From assembly GCF_030757795.1 (NCBI RefSeq), contig NZ_JAUQWH010000005.1, forward strand, positions 1 to 64,000: 64,000 bases of DNA, written 5' to 3'. Position 1 is the first letter of the stretch. Each line of letters opens with the position of its first letter. The position numbers and the translations under genes are program-made. The DNA is from Actinoplanes oryzae (lineage in GTDB: Bacteria > Actinomycetota > Actinomycetes > Mycobacteriales > Micromonosporaceae). Of this stretch, positions 48,123-56,761 are shown piece by piece. The notes under the pieces were generated by a model. It was not told the origin of the DNA, searched no databases, and saw only the letters and a list, made by a program, of their open reading frames with translations.

Positions 48123-49559
48123 CTAGCGGTCGGCGGCGTGGCAGGCGGCGGGGCCGCGGCAGGCGGTGAGGGTGGCGAGCTTGCGGTGCAGGGCCGCACG
48201 GCGGGCGAGCGGCAGGGCGGCGGCGATGTTGCGGAGCTGGTGGGGGTCCCGCGTGCGGTTGTAGTACTCGAGGAAGCCGTCCGCGTACTCGACGTAGGTC
48301 CAGCGGGGCGTGCGGAGGGCCGAGTAGGTGGTCGGGTTGCCGGCGGCCCAGGTCTGGCGGTCCGGGTCGGTGGGGTCGGTGGGCGGGCCGTGGTGCTCGA
48401 CCAGGGCGACCGTGCGCCAGGCCGGCGGGCGTTCGCCCCTGAGCAGCGGGGTCAGGTCGCGGCCGTCGGCGTCGGCGGGCGGGGTCAGGCCGGCCAGGGC
48501 GGCGAAGGTCGGGCGCAGGTCGGCGTTGAGGGCCGGCGCGCGGACCGTGGCGCCGGCGCGGATGCCGGGGCCGGCCATGATCAGTGGCACGCGGAGGTCG
48601 GTCTCGAAGGCCGTCTGCTTGCCCGGGTTGAGCCGGTGCTCGCCCAGGTGGTAGCCGTTGTCGGAGCTGAAGACGACCACCGTGTTCCCGGCGACGCCCC
48701 GCTCGGCGAGCGTGGCCTGCACCTCGCCCAGCATCCGGTCGACGGAGACCACGGACTGGGCGCGCTTGCGATAGGCGGCGTCCAGCCGGGCGATCGATGC
48801 CGTGCTCAGCGCGGCGCGGCCGGCCAGCCAGCGGGGCGCGGCGGTGGGCAGCCGGTCGAAGGCGGGCGTGCGGGGCGCCGTCAGGCCGGGGAAGAGGCGG
48901 GCGTCCCGGGGCGCCGGCGTGTACGGGCGGTGCGGCGTGAACGTGGACAACTGGACCAGGAAGGGCTGGCGGGCCGCCACGGCACGGCGTACGAAATCCT
49001 GGGTCTTGGCAGTCAGCACCTCGTTGAGATAGCCGCCGTGGTGCACGGCGCGCCCGTTCTCGAGCAGGTCGAAATCGGTCATGGCGTAGCCATCGGGGCC
49101 GGCGACCCCCCATTCCAGCCAGCCGGGCGGGACGTGGCCCGAGCGGACCGTGTAGCCGTTGAGGTACTTGCCGTACAGGGCCGTGCGGTAGCCCGCCGCG
49201 CGCAGGTCGGTGGCGTAGGTCGAGCGGTCCGCCCCGCGCCGGAAGGCGCCGATGCCCCCGTCGGCGCCGGTGTTCGTGAAGACGCCGGTGTTGTGCGGAT
49301 ACTTGCCGCTCAGGATCGACGCGCGCGAGGGGCAGCACAGCGAGTCGGTCACGGTGTACTGGGCGAAGCTGGTTCCGGCCCGCATCAGCGCCCGCACCCG
49401 CGGCATGAAGCGCAGCAGGTCGGGCGTGAGGTCGTCGGTGAGGACGAAGACGATGTTCGGCCGCGCCGGGAAGGACCGGGCGGGCGGCGGCGGCGCGTCG
49501 GCCGTGCACGCCCCGAGCGCCAGGACGGTCAGGGCAGCGGTCAGGGCACGGCGCAACAC
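48123..49559 (-). CDS. Secreted lipoprotein sulfatase
   Basis: This 478-residue type I sulfatase has a lipoprotein signal (ALTVLALGAC, Cys18) and the formylglycine motif CCPSR (Cys75 is the residue to be oxidised, C-x-P-S-R). Metal ligands lie in VLTDDLTPD and VVFSSDNGYHLGEH, with GKYLNGY and KQTAFETDLRVPL as further family segments. It removes sulfate esters outside the cell. No formylglycine-generating enzyme gene is present in the window. A decayed paralogue lies just downstream. It follows an ABC exporter operon on the same strand after 75 bp. Confidence 0.92.
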   Translation of the reverse strand: MLRRALTAALTVLALGACTADAPPPPARSFPARPNIVFVLTDDLTPDLLRFMPRVRALMRAGTSFAQYTVTDSLCCPSRASILSGKYPHNTGVFTNTGADGGIGAFRRGADRSTYATDLRAAGYRTALYGKYLNGYTVRSGHVPPGWLEWGVAGPDGYAMTDFDLLENGRAVHHGGYLNEVLTAKTQDFVRRAVAARQPFLVQLSTFTPHRPYTPAPRDARLFPGLTAPRTPAFDRLPTAAPRWLAGRAALSTASIARLDAAYRKRAQSVVSVDRMLGEVQATLAERGVAGNTVVVFSSDNGYHLGEHRLNPGKQTAFETDLRVPLIMAGPGIRAGATVRAPALNADLRPTFAALAGLTPPADADGRDLTPLLRGERPPAWRTVALVEHHGPPTDPTDPDRQTWAAGNPTTYSALRTPRWTYVEYADGFLEYYNRTRDPHQLRNIAAALPLARRAALHRKLATLTACRGPAACHAADR

Positions 49560-49634
49560 CCCGCAAACCCTAACTTTCCGGTACGCCCGCCGCGCCGGCC
49601 CGCCGCCGCGCCTCCCCCGTCCGGGTGAAGCCGG

Positions 49635-51368
49635 TCAGCCGTGCCACGTACGCCACAGGGCCGAGTAGGTGCCGCCCGCCGCGACCAGGTCGTCGTGCGT
49701 GCCCAGCTCCACCAGCCGCCCGGCCTCCATCACGGCGACCCGGTCGGCGTCGTGGGCGGTCTGCAGGCGGTGCGCGATCGCGATGACCGTACGTTCCTGG
49801 AGCACCGCCGCGAGCGCCCGTTCCGTGGCCCGGGCCTGCGCCGGGTCGAGCAGCGCGGTCGCCTCGTCGAGCACCAGCGTGTGCGGGTCGGCGAGCACCA
49901 CCCGGGCCAGCGACAGTTGCTGCGCGCGGGCGCCGTCGAGCACCACCCCGTCGCCGCCGAGCACGGTGTCGAGCCCGGCCGGCAACTCGGCAACCCAGTC
50001 CGCGCCGACCACGGCCAGCGCCCGCGAGAGCTGATGGTCGGGAGCCTCGGCCGCCAGGATCAGGTTGTCCCGCAGCGTGCCCCGGAAGACGTGGTGTTCC
50101 TGCGTCACCAGCACCACCTGCCGGCGCTGGAGGCCGGGCGGCAGGTCCGCGATCGGCACCCCGCCGACGGTGACGGCCCCGGCGCGCGGCCGGTCCACCC
50201 CGGCGAGCAGGCGGCCGAGCGTCGACTTGCCCGCCCCGGACGGTCCGACGACGGCCAGCCGCTCCCCCGGGCGCACGGTCAGGTCGACGCCGCGGAGCAC
50301 GTCACGCCCGCCGTCGTACGCGTACCGGGCGCCGCGCACCTCGATCCGGTCCCCGGCCGGCGGCCGCGCCGGGGCGGGCGGGGCGACCAGCGGCAGAGCG
50401 GCCAGGCCTTCCAGCCGGGCGAAGGAGGCGCCGCTGCTCTGCACCTGCTCCAGCCAGATGAGGATCGCGTCCAGGGGCGCGGCGAGCTGACGCAGGTAGA
50501 GGGCGGCCGCGGCCACCGCGCCCAGCGACATGTCGCCGCGGATGTGCAGCATGCCGCCGGTGAGGAGCACGGCGACGACCGGGATCACGTACGAGACGTC
50601 GACCGCCGGGAAGAACACTGTGCGCAGCGCGAGCGTCCGCCGCCGGGCCCGGTAGGCCTGCTCGATGGCCGCCCGGCCCGAGGCCAGCCGGCGGTCGCCG
50701 AGGCTCAGCGTCTCGACGGTCCGGGCACCCGCCAGCGTCGCGGTCAGCTCGTCGGCCAAGGCGGACCCGGCGGCCTGCTCCGCCAGATACGCGGCCGGGG
50801 CGCGCCGCAGGTACCAGCGCGTCGCCACGGCGGCCCCGGACAGTCCCAGCACCCCGATCACGCCCAGCAGCGGGGACACGAAGAACACCGCCACGAGGAC
50901 GAACAGCGCTTGCACGGCCGCGATGAGCACCTCGGGCAGCGCGTCGCGCAGGGTCGTCGCCACGGCGTTCACGTCGCTCGTGCCGCGGACGGCCAGGTCG
51001 CCGGCCGGCACCCGCTCGGCGACCGCCGCGGGGAAGCCGAGCACCCGGTCCAGGAAGCGCTCGCGCACCCGGGCCGCCGTCCGCTCGCCGAACCGGTAGC
51101 CGGTGATCAGCGCGGTCCGGGCGATCACGATCTGCGCGATCGTGCACAACAGGATGGCCAGGGCCGCGCGGTCCACCGCCGACGCCGTGGCGCGCCCGGC
51201 GGCGACGGCGTCCACGATGCCGCCGAGCAGCCACGGCCCGGCGAGGCCCGCGAAGGCCGCGAGCGCGTTGAGGACGATGACGAGGGCGACGCTGCGGCCG
51301 TCGCGGCACACGAGGCCGAGCGCGGCGCGCCGGACCTGGTCACGCCCGGCGGCGGGGAGGGAGATCAC
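49635..51368 (-). CDS. ABC exporter half, intact Walker motifs but degenerate signature
   Basis: This 577-residue protein is a six-span membrane domain plus NBD. Walker A GPSGAGKST, Q-loop VTQEHHVFRG, Walker B LVLDEATALLD and the switch His in IAIAHRLQ are present. The LSGGQ position reads DGARAQQLSLAR, so the signature is lost. It forms a heterodimer with the upstream-encoded half, whose defects are complementary. The GTG start overlaps the stop of that gene (GTGA). Substrate unknown; heterodimeric exporters of this kind often move drugs, lipids or peptides. Confidence 0.9.
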   Translation of the reverse strand: MISLPAAGRDQVRRAALGLVCRDGRSVALVIVLNALAAFAGLAGPWLLGGIVDAVAAGRATASAVDRAALAILLCTIAQIVIARTALITGYRFGERTAARVRERFLDRVLGFPAAVAERVPAGDLAVRGTSDVNAVATTLRDALPEVLIAAVQALFVLVAVFFVSPLLGVIGVLGLSGAAVATRWYLRRAPAAYLAEQAAGSALADELTATLAGARTVETLSLGDRRLASGRAAIEQAYRARRRTLALRTVFFPAVDVSYVIPVVAVLLTGGMLHIRGDMSLGAVAAAALYLRQLAAPLDAILIWLEQVQSSGASFARLEGLAALPLVAPPAPARPPAGDRIEVRGARYAYDGGRDVLRGVDLTVRPGERLAVVGPSGAGKSTLGRLLAGVDRPRAGAVTVGGVPIADLPPGLQRRQVVLVTQEHHVFRGTLRDNLILAAEAPDHQLSRALAVVGADWVAELPAGLDTVLGGDGVVLDGARAQQLSLARVVLADPHTLVLDEATALLDPAQARATERALAAVLQERTVIAIAHRLQTAHDADRVAVMEAGRLVELGTHDDLVAAGGTYSALWRTWHG

Positions 51369-53062
51369 GAGCCGGTCGCCAGGCCCGAGGCCCGGTCGAC
51401 CAGGGCGCGGTAGCCCGGCTGGGTGGCGAGCAGGTCGCGGTGCCGGCCGGCGGCGGCGACCCGGCCCTCGACGAGCCAGTGCACCACGTCGGCGCGTTCG
51501 AGCAGTGCCGGCGAGGTCGTCGTCACCAGCGTGGTGCGCCCGGCGCGGGCCCGGCGCAGCCCCTCGGCCATCGCCGCCTCGGTGTGCGCGTCCACGGCGG
51601 ACGTGGGGTCGAGGGCCAGCAGCACCTCGGGGTCGGCGTAGAGGGCGCGGGCCAGCCGGATCCGCTGCCGCTGGCCGCCGGAGAGGTTGCGCCCCTGGTC
51701 GTCGAGCAGGCCGGTCGCGCCGCCGGGCAGTCCCGCCACGATGTCGCCGGCCGCCGCCGCGGCCAGCATGCGCTCGACCGCGGCCTCCCGGGGCTCGTGC
51801 CGGCCGGCGACCACGCCGCCCAGGGCGCCCGCGAACAGGTAGGACTCGTTGTCGGCGACGACGATCCGATCCCGTACGGCCAGGGTGTCGATCCGCTCGT
51901 CCCCCCACATCGCGGTGGTGGGCCCGTAGCCGCCGAGCCGGTCCACGACAGCCGTGGCGTCACTCGTGCGCGCGGTGGCCAGCGCGGTGAGAAGACCGGG
52001 CGCCACGACCACGCCCGACTCGGGGTCCCACAGCTCGGCGGGCCCGGCGGGCAGCGCGGCACCCTGCGGGTCCGGGCACAGCCGGAGGAACGCCACGACG
52101 CGCCGCCCGGCGACCAGCGCGTGCCCGATGTCGAAGCCGCCCTCGATGAAGAACGCGACGGGTACGGCCAGCATCGCCGCGTACCCCCACACCGCGACCA
52201 GCTCGCCCGCCGTGATCCGCCCGTCGGCGGCCATCCGCGCGGCCAGCCAGATGACCACCGCCAGGAACAGGCCGGGCAGCCCCACGCCGAGCGCCTGGAT
52301 CCAGCTGGTCACCGCGCCCACCCGGTAGCCCTCGCGGCGCAGCCTGCCGGACTCCGCCCGGTAGCGGCGCGCGAACAGCTCCTTGCCGCCCAGCCCGTTG
52401 AGCACCCGCAGGCCGCCGACGATGTCGAGCAGGCGCTCGGCGAGGACGCCCTGCTGCTCGCGGTAGCTGGTTCCGGCCCGCTGGAGCCGGCGCAGCATCG
52501 GGCCGACGACCGCCGCGAGGACCGGCACGCCCGCGAGCACGACGACGGCGAGGAGCGGGGAGATCCCGAAGAGCAGGACGGCGGCGATCGCGTACGCGAC
52601 GACGGCCCCGAGGCCCGGGCCGGTCGCGGTCAGCGCCTGCGCCAGCACCCACGCGTCGGCCATGCCCACGGTGACCACCTCGCCCGTGCCGGCGCGCCGG
52701 GGCAGGGCCGCGCCGAGGCGGGTGGCGTGCGCGACGACCGCGCGGACGGTCCGGTAGGCGGCGTCGAGCCGGATCAGCGTCATGGTCCGGTGCCGCAGGA
52801 TGGCCAGCACGGCGTTGGCCACGCCCACGGCGAACAGCACGGCCACCCACGCGGTCAGCGCCGGCAGGTCGCGCCGCTGCAGGCCGTTGTCCACGGCCTG
52901 CGACAGCAGGTACGGCGGAAGCGTGAGCCCGGCCATCCACGCCGACCCGACCAGGGCGCCCAGGGCGATCCGGGGTTTCTGGCACCGCACGAGCCACCAC
53001 AGGTACCGGGCCGGACCTCGCAGGGCAGACACCGCGAGTCCCGAATCCGTCACACGTTGCAC
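51365..53062 (-). CDS. ABC exporter half, intact signature but lost Walker A
   Basis: This 565-residue protein has a membrane domain (about 20-320) and an NBD with a perfect NLSGGQRQRIRLARAL signature. The Walker A region reads VVVAPGLLTALATARTSDA with no GxxGxGK(S/T), and Walker B is LLALDPTSAVD with Pro instead of the catalytic Glu. It can only contribute the signature to the ATP site formed with the Walker motifs of its partner. Start GTG 53062; a GTG at 53053 with AGGG upstream is an alternative. First gene of the exporter operon. Confidence 0.9.
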   Translation of the reverse strand: MQRVTDSGLAVSALRGPARYLWWLVRCQKPRIALGALVGSAWMAGLTLPPYLLSQAVDNGLQRRDLPALTAWVAVLFAVGVANAVLAILRHRTMTLIRLDAAYRTVRAVVAHATRLGAALPRRAGTGEVVTVGMADAWVLAQALTATGPGLGAVVAYAIAAVLLFGISPLLAVVVLAGVPVLAAVVGPMLRRLQRAGTSYREQQGVLAERLLDIVGGLRVLNGLGGKELFARRYRAESGRLRREGYRVGAVTSWIQALGVGLPGLFLAVVIWLAARMAADGRITAGELVAVWGYAAMLAVPVAFFIEGGFDIGHALVAGRRVVAFLRLCPDPQGAALPAGPAELWDPESGVVVAPGLLTALATARTSDATAVVDRLGGYGPTTAMWGDERIDTLAVRDRIVVADNESYLFAGALGGVVAGRHEPREAAVERMLAAAAAGDIVAGLPGGATGLLDDQGRNLSGGQRQRIRLARALYADPEVLLALDPTSAVDAHTEAAMAEGLRRARAGRTTLVTTTSPALLERADVVHWLVEGRVAAAGRHRDLLATQPGYRALVDRASGLATGS

Positions 53063-53206
53063 CCTATGACCCCGCGATCATCCACCGGAAGCCCCGTTTG
53101 CAACCATCCCGTCGCCGGGCGTGTTCGCCGCCCGCCGCGACCCGAGGGGCCTGTGCCGACGGCGACGCCCGGCCGCCCTTCGCCACACCCCGTATACGCT
53201 CACCGC

Positions 53207-54091
53207 GTGAGTCACTACGAGCCGCCGCTGATCGGCGCGGACCGGATCATCGGCGGCCGGTCGTTCGACTTCGCCCGCCGCGTCGCCGTGATGGCCATCG
53301 TCAACCGCACGCCCGACTCGTTCCACGACCGCGGCCGGACGTACGGGCTGGAGAAGGCGATCGACGCGGTGCGCGCCGCGGCCAAGGCGGGCGCCGACTG
53401 GATCGACATCGGCGGCGTGCCGTTCGCCCCGGGCGAGCCGGTCTCCGTCGCCGAGGAGCTCGACCGCGTCCTGCCCGTCGTCGAGGCGGCCCGCGATCTC
53501 GCCGTGGTGTCCGTGGACACGTACCGTCCGGAGGTCGCCCGTGCCGCGATCGAGGCCGGCGCCGGGGTGGTCAACGACACGTCCGGCCTGCGCGACGTCG
53601 GCCTGGCCGCCGCGGTCGCCGGCACCGACGCCACGCTCGTGATCACGCACAGCCTCGCCCCGCCGCGGACGCCCTACCCGGCCCCGTCCTACGCCGACGT
53701 GACGGCCGAGATCGTGACGTTCCTGCGCGCGCGCGTGGCGGTCGCGCTCGACCATGGCGTACGCCCGGAGCAGATCGTGATCGATCCCGGTCACGACCTC
53801 AACAAGAACACGTTCCACACGCTGGAGCTGACCCGCCGCCTGCGCGAGATCGCCGACATCGGCCACCCCCTGCTGGCCGCCGTGAGCAACAAGGACTTCA
53901 TCGGCGAGACCCTCGACGCCCCGCAGCACGAACGGCTCGCCGGCACCCTGGCCGCCGTGGTCTTCTGCGTGCTCAACGGCGCCCGCATCGTCCGCGTCCA
54001 CGACGTCCGCGCCACCGTGGACGCGGTCCGCATGACCGAGGCGATGCTCGGCTGGCGGCCTCCCGCCTACGCCCGCCACAACATGGCGTGA
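53207..54091 (+). CDS. FolP2-like dihydropteroate synthase homologue
   Basis: This is a 294-residue TIM-barrel protein of the pterin-binding family. The pterin loop is VMAIVNRTPDSFHDRGRTY; the DHPP/pABA loop reads DIGGVPFAPGEP, where active DHPS enzymes have DIGGESTRPG. VSVDTYRPEVARAAI, GVVNDTSGLRD, VIDPGHDLNKNT and AAVSNKDFIGE follow. This matches the FolP2 group (Mycobacterium FolP2), which lacks DHPS activity and is of unclear role. The GTG at 53207 begins VSHYEPPLIG. It is divergent from the ABC exporter operon and followed by a quinone oxidoreductase gene after 20 bp. Confidence 0.87.
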   Translation: MSHYEPPLIGADRIIGGRSFDFARRVAVMAIVNRTPDSFHDRGRTYGLEKAIDAVRAAAKAGADWIDIGGVPFAPGEPVSVAEELDRVLPVVEAARDLAVVSVDTYRPEVARAAIEAGAGVVNDTSGLRDVGLAAAVAGTDATLVITHSLAPPRTPYPAPSYADVTAEIVTFLRARVAVALDHGVRPEQIVIDPGHDLNKNTFHTLELTRRLREIADIGHPLLAAVSNKDFIGETLDAPQHERLAGTLAAVVFCVLNGARIVRVHDVRATVDAVRMTEAMLGWRPPAYARHNMA

Positions 54092-54111
54092 ACCGGCCTA
54101 GTGTGGGGCTC

Positions 54112-55122
54112 ATGCGTGCTGCTGTGTTCACCTCCCCGGGTCCCGCGTCCGTGCTGAGCATCACCGACCGGGAGGTGCCGCCCGCCGGGCCCGGCGAGGT
54201 GCGCGTCCGGATCGTCCTGTCCGCCGTCAACCCCACCGACACGGGCACCCGCGCCGGCCGGGGAGTGCCCGACGGCGTGACCCCGCCCCGCGTCCCCAAC
54301 CAGGACGGATCCGGCATCGTCGACGCGATCGGCGAGGGGGTGTCCGGCCTCGCCCCGGGCGACCGGGTGTGGGTGTGGGACGCCGCCTACGGCCGGGCCG
54401 ACGGGACCGCGCAGGAGCTGGTCGTGCTGCCCCGGCGCCAGGTCGTGCGCATGAGCGGCACCGTGTCGTACGAGACCGGCGCCGCCCTGGGCATCCCCGC
54501 GCTCACCGCCCACCGGTGCCTCACCCTGGCCGCCGACGGCCCGGCCCGGCTGGCTCCCGGCGCCCTGGCCGGCCGCACCGTCCTGGTCACCGGCGGCGCG
54601 GGCGCCGTCGGCAACGCGGCGATCCAGCTGGCCAAGTGGGCCGGCGCCACGGTCCTCACCACCGTCTCCTCCAAGGAGAAGGCCGCCCTCGCCACCGCCG
54701 CCGGCGCCGACGTGGTCATCAACTACCGCGAGGAGGACGTCGCCGCCCGCGTCCGCGAACACGCCCAGGCGCCGGACCTGATCGTCGAGGTCGCCAACGA
54801 CAACCTCCGCCAGGACTTCGACCTCATCGCCCCGCACGGCACGATCGCCCTCTACGCCCCCGGCGAGATCAAGGCCCCCGCCTTCAAGGCCATGCTCAAG
54901 AACGTCGGCATCCACTTCGTCCTGACCTACACGACCCCGGCCGCCGCGAAGGACGCCGCCGTGGCCGCCGTCGCCGAAGCAGTCAACGCCGGCGCCTTCC
55001 GCAGCGGCCCGGAGGCGGGCCTGCCGATCCTCCGCTTCCCCCTCGACCGCATCGCCGAGGCCCACGAAGCCGTCGAGAACCACGCCGTCGGCAAGGTCGT
55101 CATCGAGGTCACCCAGCCCTAG
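54112..55122 (+). CDS. NADPH:quinone oxidoreductase-like zinc-independent MDR protein
   Basis: This is a 336-residue medium-chain reductase of the QOR/zeta-crystallin group. MRAAVFTSPGPASVL is the typical start, NQDGSGIVDAIGEGV lies in the catalytic domain, and the Rossmann motif is VTGGAGAVGNAAIQLAKWAG. NADPH-type residues follow (TVSSKEKAALA), and it ends IAEAHEAVENHAVGKVVIEV. No zinc ligands are seen. It reduces quinones or enones with NADPH. It follows the FolP2-like gene and may be co-transcribed with it. Confidence 0.92.
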   Translation: MRAAVFTSPGPASVLSITDREVPPAGPGEVRVRIVLSAVNPTDTGTRAGRGVPDGVTPPRVPNQDGSGIVDAIGEGVSGLAPGDRVWVWDAAYGRADGTAQELVVLPRRQVVRMSGTVSYETGAALGIPALTAHRCLTLAADGPARLAPGALAGRTVLVTGGAGAVGNAAIQLAKWAGATVLTTVSSKEKAALATAAGADVVINYREEDVAARVREHAQAPDLIVEVANDNLRQDFDLIAPHGTIALYAPGEIKAPAFKAMLKNVGIHFVLTYTTPAAAKDAAVAAVAEAVNAGAFRSGPEAGLPILRFPLDRIAEAHEAVENHAVGKVVIEVTQP

Positions 55123-55177
55123 CCCGCCACACGCTCCCCCTGCCGCCGCTGCCCCGGCGAGCCGCCACGCGCTGCAG

Positions 55178-55350
55178 CCGGGTCCCGCCGCCACCCAGTC
55201 CCGCCGCCACCGGGTTCCGCTGCCACCGGGTTCCGCCGTCGCCACGCGACGCTGCCCGCCGGGTCCGCTGCTGCCCGCCGGTGCCGTTGCCCGCCGGGTG
55301 CCGCTGCTGGCCGCCGGGTGCCGCTGCTGGCCGCCGGTTCCGCTACCCGC
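55178..55350. repeat. Minisatellite of 16-20-bp CCGCTGC/GCCGG units
   Basis: A convergent 242-bp gap is filled by degenerate units such as GTTCCGCTGCCACCGG and GTGCCGCTGCTGGCCGCCGG; the latter occurs twice in a row near 55305-55345. About nine units can be traced. No gene or clear hairpin is seen, and the array separates the quinone oxidoreductase gene from the TIR gene. Confidence 0.75.
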
Positions 55351-55364
55351 CGAGCGGCCGCTCG

Positions 55365-56732
55365 TCACCTGGCGTTGATCAGCACCAGAGTCAGCGCTTC
55401 GAGAGCTCCCTCCCAGTCCGCGGCGAAGTCGACACTCTGGAAGTCGCGCAGGGTGTCGCCTCCGCCGACCGGGACGGCGGGCACGGTGCAGTCGTCCAGC
55501 TTCGCGGGAATGAACCAGCTGAGCTCTCGTGGCCGGCGCCGGATCTGCTCGATAGCCTGCTGCAGTTCCTCGTTCATGTAGGTACTCGACCGATTCGTGT
55601 ACGACGTCGAGAAACACGCGATGAAGAAGTCGCGCTCGGAAATCTCGTTCCTGATGACGTCCGCCCACCGTTGCCCGGGACGAAGATGGGTGCGGTCCAT
55701 CCACACATCGACGCCGACGCGCCTCAACTCGGCCGCGATCCGGTCTACCGGGACTGCGTCGTCACGGATGTAGGACAGAAACACGCGGCTGCGCGGTTGA
55801 GTACCCGCCGAGAAGGCCCGGAACTCGGCCAGCACCTTGGTCCGCGCGGCGTCGTCGACGGCGGCCATCGGCACCGGATGACCTGCGATCGCCTCGGCAA
55901 GCCGGCTGTACGCGGCGAGCACCGACCCCGGTCGGACCTTGGGCTCCACGAAGGAAGCCAGTACCTCGCCGTAGGCATACTCCGGGTCGTACGGAACGGC
56001 CATCGATCGCCAGTAATCCGCAACGTCCGGCACACCCGTGCCCGTCAGCACACCGTCGAGCATCCGCCGGACAGGGCCCTCGGGGTTTACGCTCACCGCG
56101 TCGGCCCGGTCCGCGCTGAGCATCGCCGGCACGGGAAAGATGCTGATGCCGGGCTCCTGACGGCGGATGGAGTTCGCCACAGCCGCCGTGCCGGTGATGC
56201 CCCCGCGGCTGAGTCCAAACAGAATGATGACGGCATCTGGCATGTGAATCGTGGCGATGCCCGCGGCAGCCGCTGTTCCGGTAGCGGAGTCGAGCAGCGC
56301 GAAGTCGTAGTGATCAACCATCTGGGTGCGGAGGTCGTCCAGGAAACCGCGACCGCGTTCGCTCTGCCACAGTGCGTCCCAATCCATCTCGCTGGCGCTC
56401 TGGGCATAACCGGCATCCTGCAAGCCGGCAGGCACGAGATCGATGATGCCCCCTTCCGGGAATTCCCAGTCGATGGCGACCGCCGACGTCCAGAGCGGCG
56501 TGGGCCCGGTAGCCGATCCGAGGATCAGGTCGAGCAGGCCCGTCGTGCGGCGCAAGTTGCTGTCGCGCAGAAAGGGATGGAGGTGATTGTGCAGGCTCGG
56601 CGCTTCGAGATCCCAGTCCATGACAAGGACTCGATAGCCGGCCCCGGCCAGCAACCAGGCCGTATTCACCAAGGCCATGGTGCGCCCGACGCCGCCACGG
56701 TAGGAGTAGAACGTGATGATCCGTCCTGCCAT
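55365..56732 (-). CDS. ParA/MinD-like NTPase fused to a C-terminal TIR domain
   Basis: This 455-residue protein has an N-terminal SIMIBI P-loop domain (FYSYRGGVGRTMALVNTAWL; the deviant Walker A has Arg17 where ParA/MinD have Lys), VLVMDWDLEAPSLH, and YDFALLDSATG as Walker A'/B. It has a linker to about 310 and a C-terminal TIR domain (SRVFLSYIRDDAVPVDRIAA, VDVWMDRTHLRPGQRW, IACFSTSYTNRSS) with Glu388/389 in YMNEEL as the probable NADase residue. TIR domains act in phage defence by depleting NAD or making cyclic ADP-ribose signals. Codon use is less GC-extreme than its neighbours, a sign of transfer. GTG 56765 (overlapping tetR) is an alternative start. Confidence 0.85.
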   Translation of the reverse strand: MAGRIITFYSYRGGVGRTMALVNTAWLLAGAGYRVLVMDWDLEAPSLHNHLHPFLRDSNLRRTTGLLDLILGSATGPTPLWTSAVAIDWEFPEGGIIDLVPAGLQDAGYAQSASEMDWDALWQSERGRGFLDDLRTQMVDHYDFALLDSATGTAAAAGIATIHMPDAVIILFGLSRGGITGTAAVANSIRRQEPGISIFPVPAMLSADRADAVSVNPEGPVRRMLDGVLTGTGVPDVADYWRSMAVPYDPEYAYGEVLASFVEPKVRPGSVLAAYSRLAEAIAGHPVPMAAVDDAARTKVLAEFRAFSAGTQPRSRVFLSYIRDDAVPVDRIAAELRRVGVDVWMDRTHLRPGQRWADVIRNEISERDFFIACFSTSYTNRSSTYMNEELQQAIEQIRRRPRELSWFIPAKLDDCTVPAVPVGGGDTLRDFQSVDFAADWEGALEALTLVLINAR

Positions 56733-56761
56733 CACCTCATGATGACAGGCGGCGACCCTGG

